64,000 nt of DNA from an uncultured Blautia sp. Lineage in GTDB: Bacteria > Bacillota > Clostridia > Lachnospirales > Lachnospiraceae. Shown one piece after another: positions 33,828 through 43,138 of the stretch (the stretch's first letter is position 1; each line of letters opens with the position of its first letter). The stretch spans positions 1 through 64,000 of the forward strand of contig CALCDJ010000048.1 of NCBI GenBank assembly GCA_937900135.1, written 5' to 3'. The translations under genes were made by a program, and so were the position numbers. The notes under the pieces are model-generated. The model was not told where the DNA came from, made no database searches, and saw only the letters and a list, made by a program, of their open reading frames with translations.

Positions 33828-35103
33828 CATCCATCTGAAGATCATGTCTCTGGCAGTTGGAATTCTGGTATGGCTTCTTGTAGTCAATATTGATAATCCC
33901 ATTGAAACAAAGACATTTATTGTTCAGAATGCCAACCTCCTGAACAGCGATTATATTGAAAGCATTACAGGAAAGATGCTTCTGACAGAAGAAAATCAGG
34001 CTCCGGTGCGTGTGTACATCACAGGCGAGCGGAAAACTCTGGAAGGGATCAATCCTGCATCTGATATCCAGGTGGTAGCAGACCTTCAGCAGGCACAGAG
34101 TACAGAGACAGACCCGGTGATGGTTCCTTATGTGGCCACCTGTACCGGAATTGCCTCGGCCAATATTAAGGTGGTTCCCCAGAATTTAAGCGTACATCTT
34201 CAGGAGAAGGCGACGCAGGAATTTACCATTACGCCTTCTGTGGGGGATTCCAAACCGGGAAAGGGATACGAAATCGGTTCTCTTTCTGTAAATCCGGAGA
34301 AAATCAAAATTACAGGACCCAAGGATCTTGTGGGTAAAATAGATAATGTAAGTGCGGTGGTGAATGTGGACGGAATCACGGAAAACACCACCCAGCAGAC
34401 AGAACTGATCGTAACAGACAAAAATGGAGATCAGTTGGATTCAGAACTGGACAATCTTCGATTTGACAGAAAAGTATCTGTTTCCGTACGGCTTTGGAAG
34501 ATTCGTACCGATGTAAAGATTGAGGCAGGCTATGTAGGGGTTCCTGCAGAGGGCTACTATGTAGATGCAGATACCGTTACCACAGTTCCCGATGTGATCA
34601 GTGTGGCAGGAAGCCAGGAAGCTCTGGACGAACTGGAAGGAATGGGAAATACCATCTGGGTTCCCGCTGACTATATGGATATTTCCGGAGACAACAGTGA
34701 CCAGGAGAAAAAAATCAACATCACCGAATTGCTTCCGGATGGGCTGAAGCTTACAAGCGGTTCCAGTGAAGACGTCTGGGTTCGGGTAAGTATTTTGCCG
34801 GAAGACAGTGAAGCCTATGAGCTTTCCACAGCAGACATTGAGATCAGAAACCTTTCCAAAGGTATGCAGGCAGTATTTGCCACAGCAGTTCTGGAAATCC
34901 GTGTGAAAAAAACGGAGCAGGGACTGGAAGCTCTGGATCCCAAGGAGGATATCAAGGCGTCTGTGAATCTGGAGGACAAGGAAGCGGGAAGCTATGAGGT
35001 TCCGGTGGAAATTGAACTTCCAGAGGGATACGAACTGGTAAAGGATGAACAGGCGGAAATTAAAATTTCAGAAATTTCCAGCGTAGAAGAAAGCGGGGAA
35101 TAG
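33802..35103 (+). CDS. cdaR: CdaA regulator CdaR (YbbR domains)
   Basis: CdaR is a membrane-anchored outside protein that modulates CdaA. The 433-residue protein has one N-terminal anchor (about residues 10-30, MSLAVGILVWLLVVNI region) and four YbbR-type beta repeats across residues 40-425. The start lies inside the end of cdaA after GGGGAG, showing tight coupling. It is somewhat longer than minimal forms but normal for clostridia. Confidence 0.92.
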   Translation: MKKRKLTNNIHLKIMSLAVGILVWLLVVNIDNPIETKTFIVQNANLLNSDYIESITGKMLLTEENQAPVRVYITGERKTLEGINPASDIQVVADLQQAQSTETDPVMVPYVATCTGIASANIKVVPQNLSVHLQEKATQEFTITPSVGDSKPGKGYEIGSLSVNPEKIKITGPKDLVGKIDNVSAVVNVDGITENTTQQTELIVTDKNGDQLDSELDNLRFDRKVSVSVRLWKIRTDVKIEAGYVGVPAEGYYVDADTVTTVPDVISVAGSQEALDELEGMGNTIWVPADYMDISGDNSDQEKKINITELLPDGLKLTSGSSEDVWVRVSILPEDSEAYELSTADIEIRNLSKGMQAVFATAVLEIRVKKTEQGLEALDPKEDIKASVNLEDKEAGSYEVPVEIELPEGYELVKDEQAEIKISEISSVEESGE

Positions 35104-35113
35104 GGGAGATACT

Positions 35114-35377
35114 ATGGTTAGTCAAAAAGTAACAGTAAAGAATCCAACAGGACTTCACTTGCGTCCGGCAGGACTGCTCTGCAAGGAGGCAATGAAATTT
35201 AAGTCTCTGATCACATTTTCCTTTGAGGGCAGTATTGCCAATGCCAAGAGTGTGTTGAGCGTTCTTGGGGCATGTGTCAAAAGCGGAGATGAGATTGAGC
35301 TGACCTGTGAAGGGGAAGATGAAGAGGAAGCCCTCCGTTCTCTGGTAGACGCCATTGAGAGCGGACTTGGAGAGTAA
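35114..35377 (+). CDS. HPr-family phosphocarrier protein
   Basis: An 87-residue HPr. His15 (PEP-dependent phosphate carrier site) is in TGLHLRPAG, where most HPr have LHARPA. Ser46 (HPr-kinase site) is in AKSVLSV. Both positions match standard HPr numbering exactly. It lies 10 nt after cdaR behind GGGGAG, so it is cotranscribed with cdaA-cdaR. No ptsI is adjacent. It could be the main HPr or a regulatory paralogue; I leave the symbol blank. Confidence 0.88.
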   Translation: MVSQKVTVKNPTGLHLRPAGLLCKEAMKFKSLITFSFEGSIANAKSVLSVLGACVKSGDEIELTCEGEDEEEALRSLVDAIESGLGE

Positions 35378-35439
35378 GCCCACAACAGGGGAATATGTAA
35401 AAAAAGTGCATGGATTAGGGAAATGAAGGAGGAATTATT

Positions 35440-37935
35440 TTGAAAAAAAGAGCAGTAGCAGTCTTGCTGAGCCTGACCTTGGGACTGACAGCTGTGAGCC
35501 AGACCGGCGCAGCCGTTTTTGACGATCAGGCAGGATCAGCTGTGACAGGAGTACAGGAGCAGACAGGAGATATATTTGGAGACGGCACTGCACAGGAAAC
35601 TCCAATTCCTGGTGACCAGGAAGTACAGCCGGAGGTTCCTGAACCGGAGACCCCGGAAGAGGTTACACCAACACCGGAGCTTCCACAGGAAGTGACGCCA
35701 ACGCCGGAAGTACCAGGGGAAGAAATTCCTGCGCCAACACCGGATCCGGATTTGGATGTTTTTGACCCGGATGCAGTGGAACCGGAACTTACTCCAACAC
35801 CTACCGTAGTGCCAGAGGAAGAAATTGATCTTTTTTCCAGCGGGGAAGAGGTACTTCTGGGACTGAATACCACATCGGTGGAAGTAAATGCTTCCGATTG
35901 GGAAACAACAGAATCCGGCGATTTTAAGCTTCGCAAGGATGGAGGCGCTTATTATACCCTGGCAGACGGACTGGTTCATTTAAAGACCGTTCAGGACAAA
36001 AATGCACCGTCTTCTGATACAGAAGCCCATAAAGGAGAGTTGGGATATTATCTTTTTGATGAGCAGGGAATTATGATCACAGGACAGAAAATCATGACCC
36101 CTGAAATTGCCAACTATCCATATGAAACCCAGGAAGAATTTTTCTTCATGGATCTTGCGACTCTGGAAAGAGATCTGGCCGCTTCCGATTCTTCTCAGGG
36201 AACTGTTCTCACACCTGCCAATTCCAGTCTGGGACGACTGAAACTGAAATACTGGCTGTGGACTGGAAAAACCTTCCGCTATTATGATGCAGGCGGAAAA
36301 TTCCTCTCTGTAGAACAGTTGAAGGAAATCAATACGGCAGATGGAAAATATACCGGTTATTATACCATTGGGAAAGAAAAGTATTATCTGGATGCAGATG
36401 GAACTCCGGTGGTGGGCGATGTGACCATTGAGGATGGAATCGCACCGGGAAAATATCATTTCAAAAAAGCACAGAGCGCTTCTGATATTCCGGGAGCCAT
36501 GGCTTGTTCCCAGTGGGTAGTAAAGAAGACAGAGAAGGGTGACCAGTGGTGCTACTACAAATCCAGTGGTCTGCTGTACGAGAGAGGAATGGTTGCTACC
36601 CGGCTTGATACAAAAACCATGGGAGATTATCAGTATCTTCTCTCTTCTGACGGATACATTCAGAAGAGCTGCATGAAAAAGGCAGCCAATGGTTATTACT
36701 ATGGCACAGATAAGTTAGGCAGAGTCTACAAAAGCAAACTGGTAAAATATGGCAATTATCGTTATTACTTCGATTCCAAAGGCCGCCGTGTAAAATGGAA
36801 AAACTGCTGGCATCGCTGTCCGGGAGCCGGAAACCGCTTCTATTATTTCGGAAGCACCTACGGCAGAGTTTCCGAAAAAACAGGATGGCAGAAGGTAGTA
36901 AGCAATAGTGGGAAAATGTATGGATGGTTCTATTTCCCATCTTCCAAAAACCACTACATAGATACCATGACAAAAACCGGAAGATACTTCCGTCCAGACG
37001 GACGTCTGGCAGGAGGAATTACAGAAGTGAAAGGAAAAACCTATTTCTTCCAGTATTCTTCCTCAAAAGAGTATAAGGGTAAAATGTTCAAAAGTACCCT
37101 GATCAGCTATAAAGGAAAATGGTATTATGCAGGAAGCGCCGGTGTCCTGGCCAGAAACAAATGGATCAAGACCGGTGGAAATTACTATTATTTCCAGGAT
37201 GACTTTACTGCCAAAACCAATGCCTTTGTAAAGAGAAACGGCGTAAACGGTTATCTGGATTCCAGCGGTAAATTCTGTACCGGATGGGTTCTGGTCAATA
37301 ATACCAACAACCAGGTAAGATATATCAATCCAAAGGGAACCGGATATGTAAAAAATACTTCTCTGGTGATCAATGGTCTGAGATATTACTTCGATAAAAA
37401 CGGATACCGGAGAAATGACCTGACCGCATCCATCAAAGGGCCTTATTATCTTGAAGTGGATCGTGTCAACGGTGTAATGACCGTGTACAATTCTTCCAGA
37501 AATACACCGGTGAAGAGCATCCGTGTTTCCGTTGGACTTCCAGGAACACCTACCGGACCGATCGGATACTTTACCCTTAGAAGAAGTCTTAGATGGCAGC
37601 CTCTGATGGGACCATCCTGGGGACAGTATGGAACCCATGTACAGGGCGCTGGACAGGGAGGTATTTTCGTGCATTCTGTTGCAGGCTCTGCACCGAACAG
37701 TTACAGCCTTCCGGCAGCGGAATATAATAAGCTTGGAAATCCGGCTTCTCATGGATGCATCCGTTGCTGTGTAGCAGATGCCAAATGGGTATATGACAAC
37801 TGCAATGGCGCAACTCTTCGTATTTTTGACGGAGCCTATAAGGCAGATGAAGCCTTTAAAGGACCTCTGGGAAGAAGACCTCGCGTGGCGCTTTATGGCA
37901 GCAAGAATTTCGACCCGACAGATCCGGCAATCTAA
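35440..37935 (+). CDS. L,D-transpeptidase with wall-binding repeats
   Basis: A secreted 831-residue protein starting at TTG 35440 after GGAGGAA. Order: signal peptide (residues 1-28), a long Pro/Thr/Glu linker with repeated TPTPE units (about 45-130), a region of cell-wall-binding repeats rich in YYYF, W and G (about 160-665), and a C-terminal YkuD domain. The domain carries the catalytic SHGCIRC motif, Cys773. Such enzymes make 3-3 crosslinks in peptidoglycan or attach proteins, and resist most beta-lactams. It heads a row of three wall enzymes sharing this type of repeat. Confidence 0.9.
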   Translation: MKKRAVAVLLSLTLGLTAVSQTGAAVFDDQAGSAVTGVQEQTGDIFGDGTAQETPIPGDQEVQPEVPEPETPEEVTPTPELPQEVTPTPEVPGEEIPAPTPDPDLDVFDPDAVEPELTPTPTVVPEEEIDLFSSGEEVLLGLNTTSVEVNASDWETTESGDFKLRKDGGAYYTLADGLVHLKTVQDKNAPSSDTEAHKGELGYYLFDEQGIMITGQKIMTPEIANYPYETQEEFFFMDLATLERDLAASDSSQGTVLTPANSSLGRLKLKYWLWTGKTFRYYDAGGKFLSVEQLKEINTADGKYTGYYTIGKEKYYLDADGTPVVGDVTIEDGIAPGKYHFKKAQSASDIPGAMACSQWVVKKTEKGDQWCYYKSSGLLYERGMVATRLDTKTMGDYQYLLSSDGYIQKSCMKKAANGYYYGTDKLGRVYKSKLVKYGNYRYYFDSKGRRVKWKNCWHRCPGAGNRFYYFGSTYGRVSEKTGWQKVVSNSGKMYGWFYFPSSKNHYIDTMTKTGRYFRPDGRLAGGITEVKGKTYFFQYSSSKEYKGKMFKSTLISYKGKWYYAGSAGVLARNKWIKTGGNYYYFQDDFTAKTNAFVKRNGVNGYLDSSGKFCTGWVLVNNTNNQVRYINPKGTGYVKNTSLVINGLRYYFDKNGYRRNDLTASIKGPYYLEVDRVNGVMTVYNSSRNTPVKSIRVSVGLPGTPTGPIGYFTLRRSLRWQPLMGPSWGQYGTHVQGAGQGGIFVHSVAGSAPNSYSLPAAEYNKLGNPASHGCIRCCVADAKWVYDNCNGATLRIFDGAYKADEAFKGPLGRRPRVALYGSKNFDPTDPAI

Positions 37936-37953
37936 ATAATGACAAGAACAGAG

Positions 37954-37985
37954 ACAGTCCTGTGATTTTTCACAGGGCTGTTTTT
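37954..37985 (+). terminator. Terminator after the L,D-transpeptidase gene
   Basis: ACAGTCCTGTG (37954-37964) pairs with CACAGGGCTGT (37971-37981, one G-U), loop ATTTTT, then TTTTT. Confidence 0.85.
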
Positions 37986-37988
37986 AGG

Positions 37989-38017
37989 TTGCAAAAATTC
38001 TGTTGCCCATGTATAAT
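37989..38017 (+). promoter_or_regulatory. Promoter of the GH25 muramidase gene
   Basis: TTGCAA (37989-37994), 17 bp, TATAAT (38012-38017), directly after the previous terminator and 45 bp before the start codon. Confidence 0.65.
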
Positions 38018-38062
38018 AAAAATGTCACAATTACGTAATATATTTAGAAAAAAGGAAAGAAC

Positions 38063-39664
38063 ATGCATATTAAAAAATGGATGAAAAAAACAGCGCTTCC
38101 TGTATTGGCAGGTGTGATGCTTCTGGCAGGGAGTGTGTCGGCCGCAGGCCCGGAATCAGGATGTTATCAACGCTATCTGACACTGGCAGAAGAAGAGCGG
38201 ATCGAAGCACAGGAAGAAACGGCGCTCTATGGTTCTGCCCAAGGGAAAAAGGAAGAAAAAGCAAAGGTAGACCCTAAGGCATGGAAGAAGATCAATGGCG
38301 TCTGTTATAATGGAAGCGGAAAGGAGATTCCGGGAGCCATTACCCGAGGCATCGACGTATCGGAATGGCAGGGGGATATTAACTGGCACAAGGTAAAAAA
38401 TGACAATGTGGATTTTGCCATGGTGAGGATCTCTTATGGTTCGTCCTACATGGATAAGAAGTATGATGCCAACATGAAGGGGGCAGAGGAAGCAGGGCTT
38501 CCGGTGGGAACCTATGTGTTCAGTACCGCGACCACACCAGAGATGGCGTTAAAAGAAGCCAAGGTGGCCATCGAGAAGATGAAAGGCTATAAAGTCTCCT
38601 ATCCGGTAGTCTTTGATCTGGAGGACAGCCGGATGGGTAAGCTGTCCAAGAGCCAGGTGTCGAAGATCGCACTGGCGTTTTGTAACGAAGTCCGTAAAGC
38701 AGGTTATTACCCTATGGTCTACTGCAATACCAACTGGTATGACACCGAGGTGGACTGGAGCCTGTTAAATGGGATTGACGTATGGATCGCCCGATATGGG
38801 GATAAGATTCAGGCGCCTTCGAAGGATTCCTACCATTATACCATCTGGCAGTCCACAGACGGAGATGGAGGCGGACTTCTGAACAGCACCAAGGGACTTA
38901 TTGACGGGATTCCCATATATAACAATGTAGATGTGGATTTTGGATATGTGGATTATACCAGGAAAATCGTTCCCCGGTATTATCCGGTGTCCAAATATGA
39001 GCCTTCTGTAAAACCGGATTTGGATACAGATGACCAGATCCAGACTGGAAAAAATGGCTGGGCAGAAGAAGGCGGGAAAACATATTACTATGAAAATGAC
39101 GAAAAAGTAACTGGCTGGCAGAAGATTGACGGAAAGTATTATTACTTCAACGGAACCAAGGGATATCTCTATAAGGATAAACTGCTGACTTCCAGGAAGA
39201 AAAATATCTGCTATGTGGACAAGGACGGCGTTCGTGTATCCAAAAAGTGGGTGGACTGGAAGGAGAAACGGTACTACATGGCTTCCAACGGTTATGCAAT
39301 CAAAGGCTTCCGAAAACTCAGTGGAAAATATTATTATTTTGATCCGGAGGACGCATATCTGTATACCGATCAGAAAGTGATCGCCAGGGACGGCAGGATT
39401 CATTATGTAAATGAGGATGGTACGGCAAGCTGTAATGGTTTTCAGACCATAGAAGAAAACGGATCAAAAAACACCTACTTTTTTGACAAAAATGGATGCG
39501 CTTACAAGGGCTGGCACAAGATTAACGGAAAGAAATATTATTTTTATAAAGGAACCAGCGAAAAATCTGGCAGACGGGCGGAGAGTATCCGCCTTACCAG
39601 CAGCAAGGGTGTGGTTTCTGTTTTTGACAAAAACGGAGTTTGTGTGAAACAGTATCATAAATAA
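38063..39664 (+). CDS. GH25 muramidase with wall-binding repeats
   Basis: A secreted 533-residue lysozyme-type enzyme cutting between MurNAc and GlcNAc. A signal peptide (1-28) is followed by a linker. The GH25 barrel runs from about residue 93 (GIDVSEWQGDI) to 300, with the catalytic D-x-E pair Asp185 and Glu187 in FDLED. About five wall-binding repeats (NGWAEEGGKTYYY and similar) form the C-terminal 200 residues. It has its own promoter, and no terminator separates it from the next amidase gene, so the two may be cotranscribed. Confidence 0.92.
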   Translation: MHIKKWMKKTALPVLAGVMLLAGSVSAAGPESGCYQRYLTLAEEERIEAQEETALYGSAQGKKEEKAKVDPKAWKKINGVCYNGSGKEIPGAITRGIDVSEWQGDINWHKVKNDNVDFAMVRISYGSSYMDKKYDANMKGAEEAGLPVGTYVFSTATTPEMALKEAKVAIEKMKGYKVSYPVVFDLEDSRMGKLSKSQVSKIALAFCNEVRKAGYYPMVYCNTNWYDTEVDWSLLNGIDVWIARYGDKIQAPSKDSYHYTIWQSTDGDGGGLLNSTKGLIDGIPIYNNVDVDFGYVDYTRKIVPRYYPVSKYEPSVKPDLDTDDQIQTGKNGWAEEGGKTYYYENDEKVTGWQKIDGKYYYFNGTKGYLYKDKLLTSRKKNICYVDKDGVRVSKKWVDWKEKRYYMASNGYAIKGFRKLSGKYYYFDPEDAYLYTDQKVIARDGRIHYVNEDGTASCNGFQTIEENGSKNTYFFDKNGCAYKGWHKINGKKYYFYKGTSEKSGRRAESIRLTSSKGVVSVFDKNGVCVKQYHK

Positions 39665-39718
39665 AACACGTAGTTTCCTTTGAGGGGACAAAGATACAGA
39701 AGAAGGAAAGGGAAAAGG

Positions 39719-41038
39719 ATGAATAAAAAGAAATGGCTGTGCATCTTTCTGTGCACAGCGCTTGGAATGACCGCTCTTTTGGGCGGTTTTCCAGCGTTTG
39801 GAGAAAGAAAAGTCAGCAATAGCAAAAGACCTGTGGTGGTTTTGGACCCCGGACATGGCGGGGGTGAGGCTGGCGCCTGGGCAAAACATAACGGAATCAC
39901 CTACAAAGAAGAGGAGATTAACTGGAAGATTTCCAATTATACCATGCAGGAATTGCAGAAGGCAGGAAACATTGAGGTGCATCTGACCAGAAGTTATCAC
40001 CAAAGGATGGGACTGAGGGCCAGAGTAGAGGTGGCAAAGAGCCTGGAAGCGGATCTTCTGGTGAGCCAGCATATCAATTCTTCCCCAAGCGCTTCTCCGC
40101 GAGGGGCTTCGGTCATGATTTCCAGAGGTACCTATCGCCCGTATCTGGTAAAAAAAGAAAAGAAATTCGGAAGCTACGTAATGGAAGAATTGGGAAACCT
40201 TGGGATTCATCGCCGTTTTCCGGAAACCGGAGGAATGGAATACCGGATGTCAGAGAACAACAGCAGATATCCCAATGGAGGCTTGAGAGATTATTATGGA
40301 ATCGTGGCATCCAGTGTGGAAATGGATCTTCCGGGCGTGATCATTGAACATGCATTTATAAGCAGTCCCATGGATGCAAAAGAATTTTTAAGCTCCGACG
40401 CAAAACTGCGCCGTCTGGCTAAGGCAGATGCAAGGGCCATCCTCCGATACTGTAAAACTTTGCCCCAGGAAGAGATTCCGACTCCCCAGCCAGATCCGGA
40501 ACCTGGAAAGAAAAATGGCTGGTATAAAGAGAATGGACATCAATATTATTATGAAAATGGGAAAAAGATCAAAAACAAGCTGCTATTTTTGAAAGCTGGA
40601 ATTTCCTATGTGGACAAAGAAGGAAAGCGTCAGTACGGCTGGCAGGAGTTTAAAGGAAAAACCTATTACTTCAAACCAGATGGCATCGCACACTGTAATT
40701 GGATGAACGATCATGGAACCTGGTATTATTTTGATATCCAGGCAGGGTATCTCTACAAGGATAAGCTGATGAAAATGGGAAACGGAGACATTTATTATAT
40801 GGATAAAAATGGCGTTCGTTTCAATAAAGGTTTTCGGACCATAAAATCAGGAAAAAAATCCCATACCTATTTTTTCGGACCAGATGGAAAAGCCAGAAAG
40901 GGATGGATGAAGTTAAATAAAAAATGGTATTATTTTACCAAAAATGCAGGAGTGATGTTGAAAAATACAAAAGTGAAAAGTTCCAGTGGTAAAATATACA
41001 AGTTCAATTCCAAGGGCGTATGCACCAATCGAAAGTAA
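39719..41038 (+). CDS. N-acetylmuramoyl-L-alanine amidase with wall-binding repeats
   Basis: A secreted 439-residue Amidase_3 enzyme that cuts the stem peptide from MurNAc. A signal peptide (about 1-28) is followed by the zinc-binding LDPGHGGGEAG (His47). The Glu of YKEEEIN and the histidine of SQHINSS are also present, and the catalytic Glu lies in IIEHAFISS. From about residue 265 it carries five or so wall-binding repeats similar to those of the two upstream enzymes. ATG 39719 follows GAAGGAAAGGG. Confidence 0.9.
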   Translation: MNKKKWLCIFLCTALGMTALLGGFPAFGERKVSNSKRPVVVLDPGHGGGEAGAWAKHNGITYKEEEINWKISNYTMQELQKAGNIEVHLTRSYHQRMGLRARVEVAKSLEADLLVSQHINSSPSASPRGASVMISRGTYRPYLVKKEKKFGSYVMEELGNLGIHRRFPETGGMEYRMSENNSRYPNGGLRDYYGIVASSVEMDLPGVIIEHAFISSPMDAKEFLSSDAKLRRLAKADARAILRYCKTLPQEEIPTPQPDPEPGKKNGWYKENGHQYYYENGKKIKNKLLFLKAGISYVDKEGKRQYGWQEFKGKTYYFKPDGIAHCNWMNDHGTWYYFDIQAGYLYKDKLMKMGNGDIYYMDKNGVRFNKGFRTIKSGKKSHTYFFGPDGKARKGWMKLNKKWYYFTKNAGVMLKNTKVKSSSGKIYKFNSKGVCTNRK

Positions 41039-41082
41039 GGCGCAGGATGGGAAAATCCGGGGAAACGTTGGTTTTCCGGGGG

Positions 41083-41119
41083 TTCAAGCCTTGAATCAGA
41101 GCGATAAAGATGCTATAAT
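41083..41119 (+). promoter_or_regulatory. rmlB promoter with overlapping palindrome
   Basis: TTGAAT (41091-41096), 17 bp, extended -10 TGCTATAAT (41111-41119). A perfect palindrome TTCAAG-C-CTTGAA (41083-41095) covers the -35 and may be a regulator site. A further imperfect hairpin (41050-41077, GGAAAATCC/GGTTTTCC) lies just above and could end the amidase transcript, though it lacks a T-run. Confidence 0.65.
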
Positions 41120-41189
41120 GACAGAAACCGTGTGGGCAAAAACAGCCGGCACATAATCAAGTCGATTGAAAAATTAAGGAGAGATAAGA

Positions 41190-42272
41190 ATGAGAACTTA
41201 TTTGGTAACTGGCGGCGCTGGTTTTATTGGTTCCAACTATATTCATTATATGTTTGAAAAATATGGGGACGAGATCCGCATCATCAATGTGGACAAGCTG
41301 ACTTATGCAGGAAATCTGGAAAACCTGAAGGATGTAGAGAACAGAGAGAACTATACCTTCGTGAAAGCGGATATTTGCGACAGCGAAACTATCATGAAGG
41401 TTTTTGCAGAAAATGATATTGACCGTGTGGTACACTTTGCAGCAGAAAGTCATGTGGACCGCAGCATTAAGAACCCGGATGTTTTTGTGAAGACCAATGT
41501 TCTGGGAACACTGGTTATGCTTAACGCAGCGAAGGCAGCGTGGGAGCTTCCAGACGGAACCTTCAAGGAAGACAAGAAATTCCTTCACGTTTCCACAGAC
41601 GAGGTATATGGCTCCCTGGAAGAAGATGGAACCTTCTTCTATGAGACTACCCCATATGATCCTCACAGTCCCTATTCTGCAAGTAAGGCATCTTCCGATA
41701 TGCTGGTGAAATCTTATATGGATACTTATAAATTCCCGGCAAACATTACCAACTGCAGCAACAACTACGGACCATACCAGTTCCCGGAGAAACTGATTCC
41801 GCTGATTATCAACAATGCTCTTCAGGGAAAGAAACTTCCGGTATATGGAGATGGAAAGAACGTTCGTGACTGGCTGTATGTTATGGATCATGCCAAGGGT
41901 ATTGATATGGTACAGGAAAAGGGCCGCCTTTTTGAGACATACAACATTGGCGGACACAATGAGAAGCAGAATATCCAGATCATCCATATTATTCTGGATA
42001 CCTTAAAGGAAATGCTGTCCGATGAAGATCCAAGAAAGGCTCTGGTAAGTGAAGATCTGATTACTTACGTGGAAGACCGCAAGGGTCATGACCGCCGTTA
42101 TGCCATTGCTCCGGACAAGATCAAAGAAGAAGTGGGCTGGTATCCGGAAACCTGTTTTGAAGATGGTATTCGTCTGACCATTCAGTGGTTCTTTGAACAT
42201 GAGGACTGGATGAAGAATGTGACCAGTGGAGATTATCAGAAGTATTACGAAGATATGTATCATACAAAATAA
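41190..42272 (+). CDS. rmlB: dTDP-glucose 4,6-dehydratase
   Basis: RmlB turns dTDP-glucose into dTDP-4-keto-6-deoxyglucose, the branch point for rhamnose and for 4-amino-6-deoxy sugars. The 360-residue short-chain dehydrogenase has the NAD loop GGAGFIG (8-14), the YxxxK pair Tyr162/Lys166 and DEVYG. It stands alone between its own promoter and a strong terminator, apart from rmlA, rmlC and rmlD further along. This gives independent control of the shared intermediate. Confidence 0.95.
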   Translation: MRTYLVTGGAGFIGSNYIHYMFEKYGDEIRIINVDKLTYAGNLENLKDVENRENYTFVKADICDSETIMKVFAENDIDRVVHFAAESHVDRSIKNPDVFVKTNVLGTLVMLNAAKAAWELPDGTFKEDKKFLHVSTDEVYGSLEEDGTFFYETTPYDPHSPYSASKASSDMLVKSYMDTYKFPANITNCSNNYGPYQFPEKLIPLIINNALQGKKLPVYGDGKNVRDWLYVMDHAKGIDMVQEKGRLFETYNIGGHNEKQNIQIIHIILDTLKEMLSDEDPRKALVSEDLITYVEDRKGHDRRYAIAPDKIKEEVGWYPETCFEDGIRLTIQWFFEHEDWMKNVTSGDYQKYYEDMYHTK

Positions 42273-42273
42273 A

Positions 42274-42319
42274 AAAGAGGCCGTCCGGCAGGAAAATGCT
42301 CCTGCCAGACGGCTTTTTC
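42274..42319. terminator. Bidirectional terminator after rmlB
   Basis: GCCGTC-C-GGCAGGA (42280-42293) pairs with TCCTGCC-A-GACGGC (42300-42313). TTTTT follows on the plus strand and a T-run from AAAAAA at 42271-42276 follows on the minus strand. It serves rmlB and the convergent EamA pair. Confidence 0.88.
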
Positions 42320-42331
42320 CTTTGTATTCTT

Positions 42332-42670
42332 TTATAAGGTGTAAACAATGATTCCGAGAATAATGATCAGATTTCCAATCATTTTTCCACGGGTAATTTT
42401 TTCCTTCAGAATAAGTCTTGAGAGAATCAGGACAAATACATAAGTGGCGGTATCAATAACCGGCCCGTACCGCATGTCCACCTTTGTATAACACCAGGTA
42501 TTCAAAAGGAGAATTCCAAAAAAGAGTCCATAGGCTGTGATGACACGCCAGTTCAGATATTCCCGGAGCGGATTCTCATAAGTTTTGTTTGCGCTTTGTT
42601 TCAATAAAATCTGAGAGATGGCTGAAAAAAAGGTTCCTCCCAGCATAATCCATAAAAACATCCTATTCAT
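42332..42670 (-). CDS. Small EamA/SMR-type membrane protein (ArnF-like, partner 2)
   Basis: From ATG 42670 a 112-residue protein with four membrane segments, the size of one SMR subunit or half an EamA protein. It overlaps the stop of the other small protein by 8 nt. Paired four-segment proteins next to polysaccharide genes match ArnE/ArnF, which flip undecaprenyl-phosphate-aminoarabinose. The glycosyltransferase across the divergent promoter supports a flippase role. The start is uncertain: ATG 42661 is also possible. Confidence 0.7.
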   Translation of the reverse strand: MNRMFLWIMLGGTFFSAISQILLKQSANKTYENPLREYLNWRVITAYGLFFGILLLNTWCYTKVDMRYGPVIDTATYVFVLILSRLILKEKITRGKMIGNLIIILGIIVYTL

Positions 42671-43013
42671 ATCGCTGCACCGTCCAGACTCCCAACAGCA
42701 CAATAAGAATACCCAGAATATTCTGTACCGAAAGCTGTTCGTGGAAAATAATCACTGCCCAGATCTGGGACCACAAAAGATATACGCTTTTGTTGGCATA
42801 GGCAGTAGATAAAGAAAATTTCTTGATCACCTGCTGCCAGGCAATGGCATAAATACCGCAGTTGGCGATCATGAGAAACAGAAACACATAAAGCAGCGGC
42901 CCGGCAAGTCCATGTCTGTTATACTGAATAGAGGCAAGTTTGGAAAAAACACTTGTCAGTGAAAACAGAAGGATGTTCAGGTGCAGCTGTATATAATCTT
43001 TATACTTAGGCAT
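42663..43013 (-). CDS. Small EamA/SMR-type membrane protein (ArnE-like, partner 1)
   Basis: A 116-residue protein with four membrane segments. Start ATG 43013 is set by GGAGGAG just upstream on the minus strand. It contains the STAYANKSVYLLWSQIWAV region typical of the second half of EamA units. With the overlapping downstream gene it should form a heterodimer. Candidate role: moving a polyprenyl-phosphate sugar across the membrane, or helping the glycosyltransferase as GacJ does. Substrate unproven. Confidence 0.72.
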   Translation of the reverse strand: MPKYKDYIQLHLNILLFSLTSVFSKLASIQYNRHGLAGPLLYVFLFLMIANCGIYAIAWQQVIKKFSLSTAYANKSVYLLWSQIWAVIIFHEQLSVQNILGILIVLLGVWTVQRYE

Positions 43014-43076
43014 AACTCCTCCATATACTTTGCTTCCCGAAAACGGGAGCGTTCTCTGCTGTAAAACAACAGAACC

Positions 43077-43105
43077 ATTATATCCCATAACGGAAGAATT
43101 TTAAA
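43077..43105 (-). promoter_or_regulatory. Promoter of the EamA pair
   Basis: On the minus strand, TTTAAA (43105-43100), 17 bp, perfect TATAAT (43082-43077). It diverges from the 43139 promoter, with the two -35 boxes 33 bp apart. Confidence 0.55.
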
Positions 43106-43138
43106 TACCCAACTGAAATCTGTCCCTGGAATGCCCGC

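Noticed and set aside
35600..35830. Repeated Thr/Pro/Glu codons as a possible CRISPR-like or phase-variable repeat
   Set aside because: The repeats are in frame, vary in sequence and encode a linker typical of secreted wall proteins.
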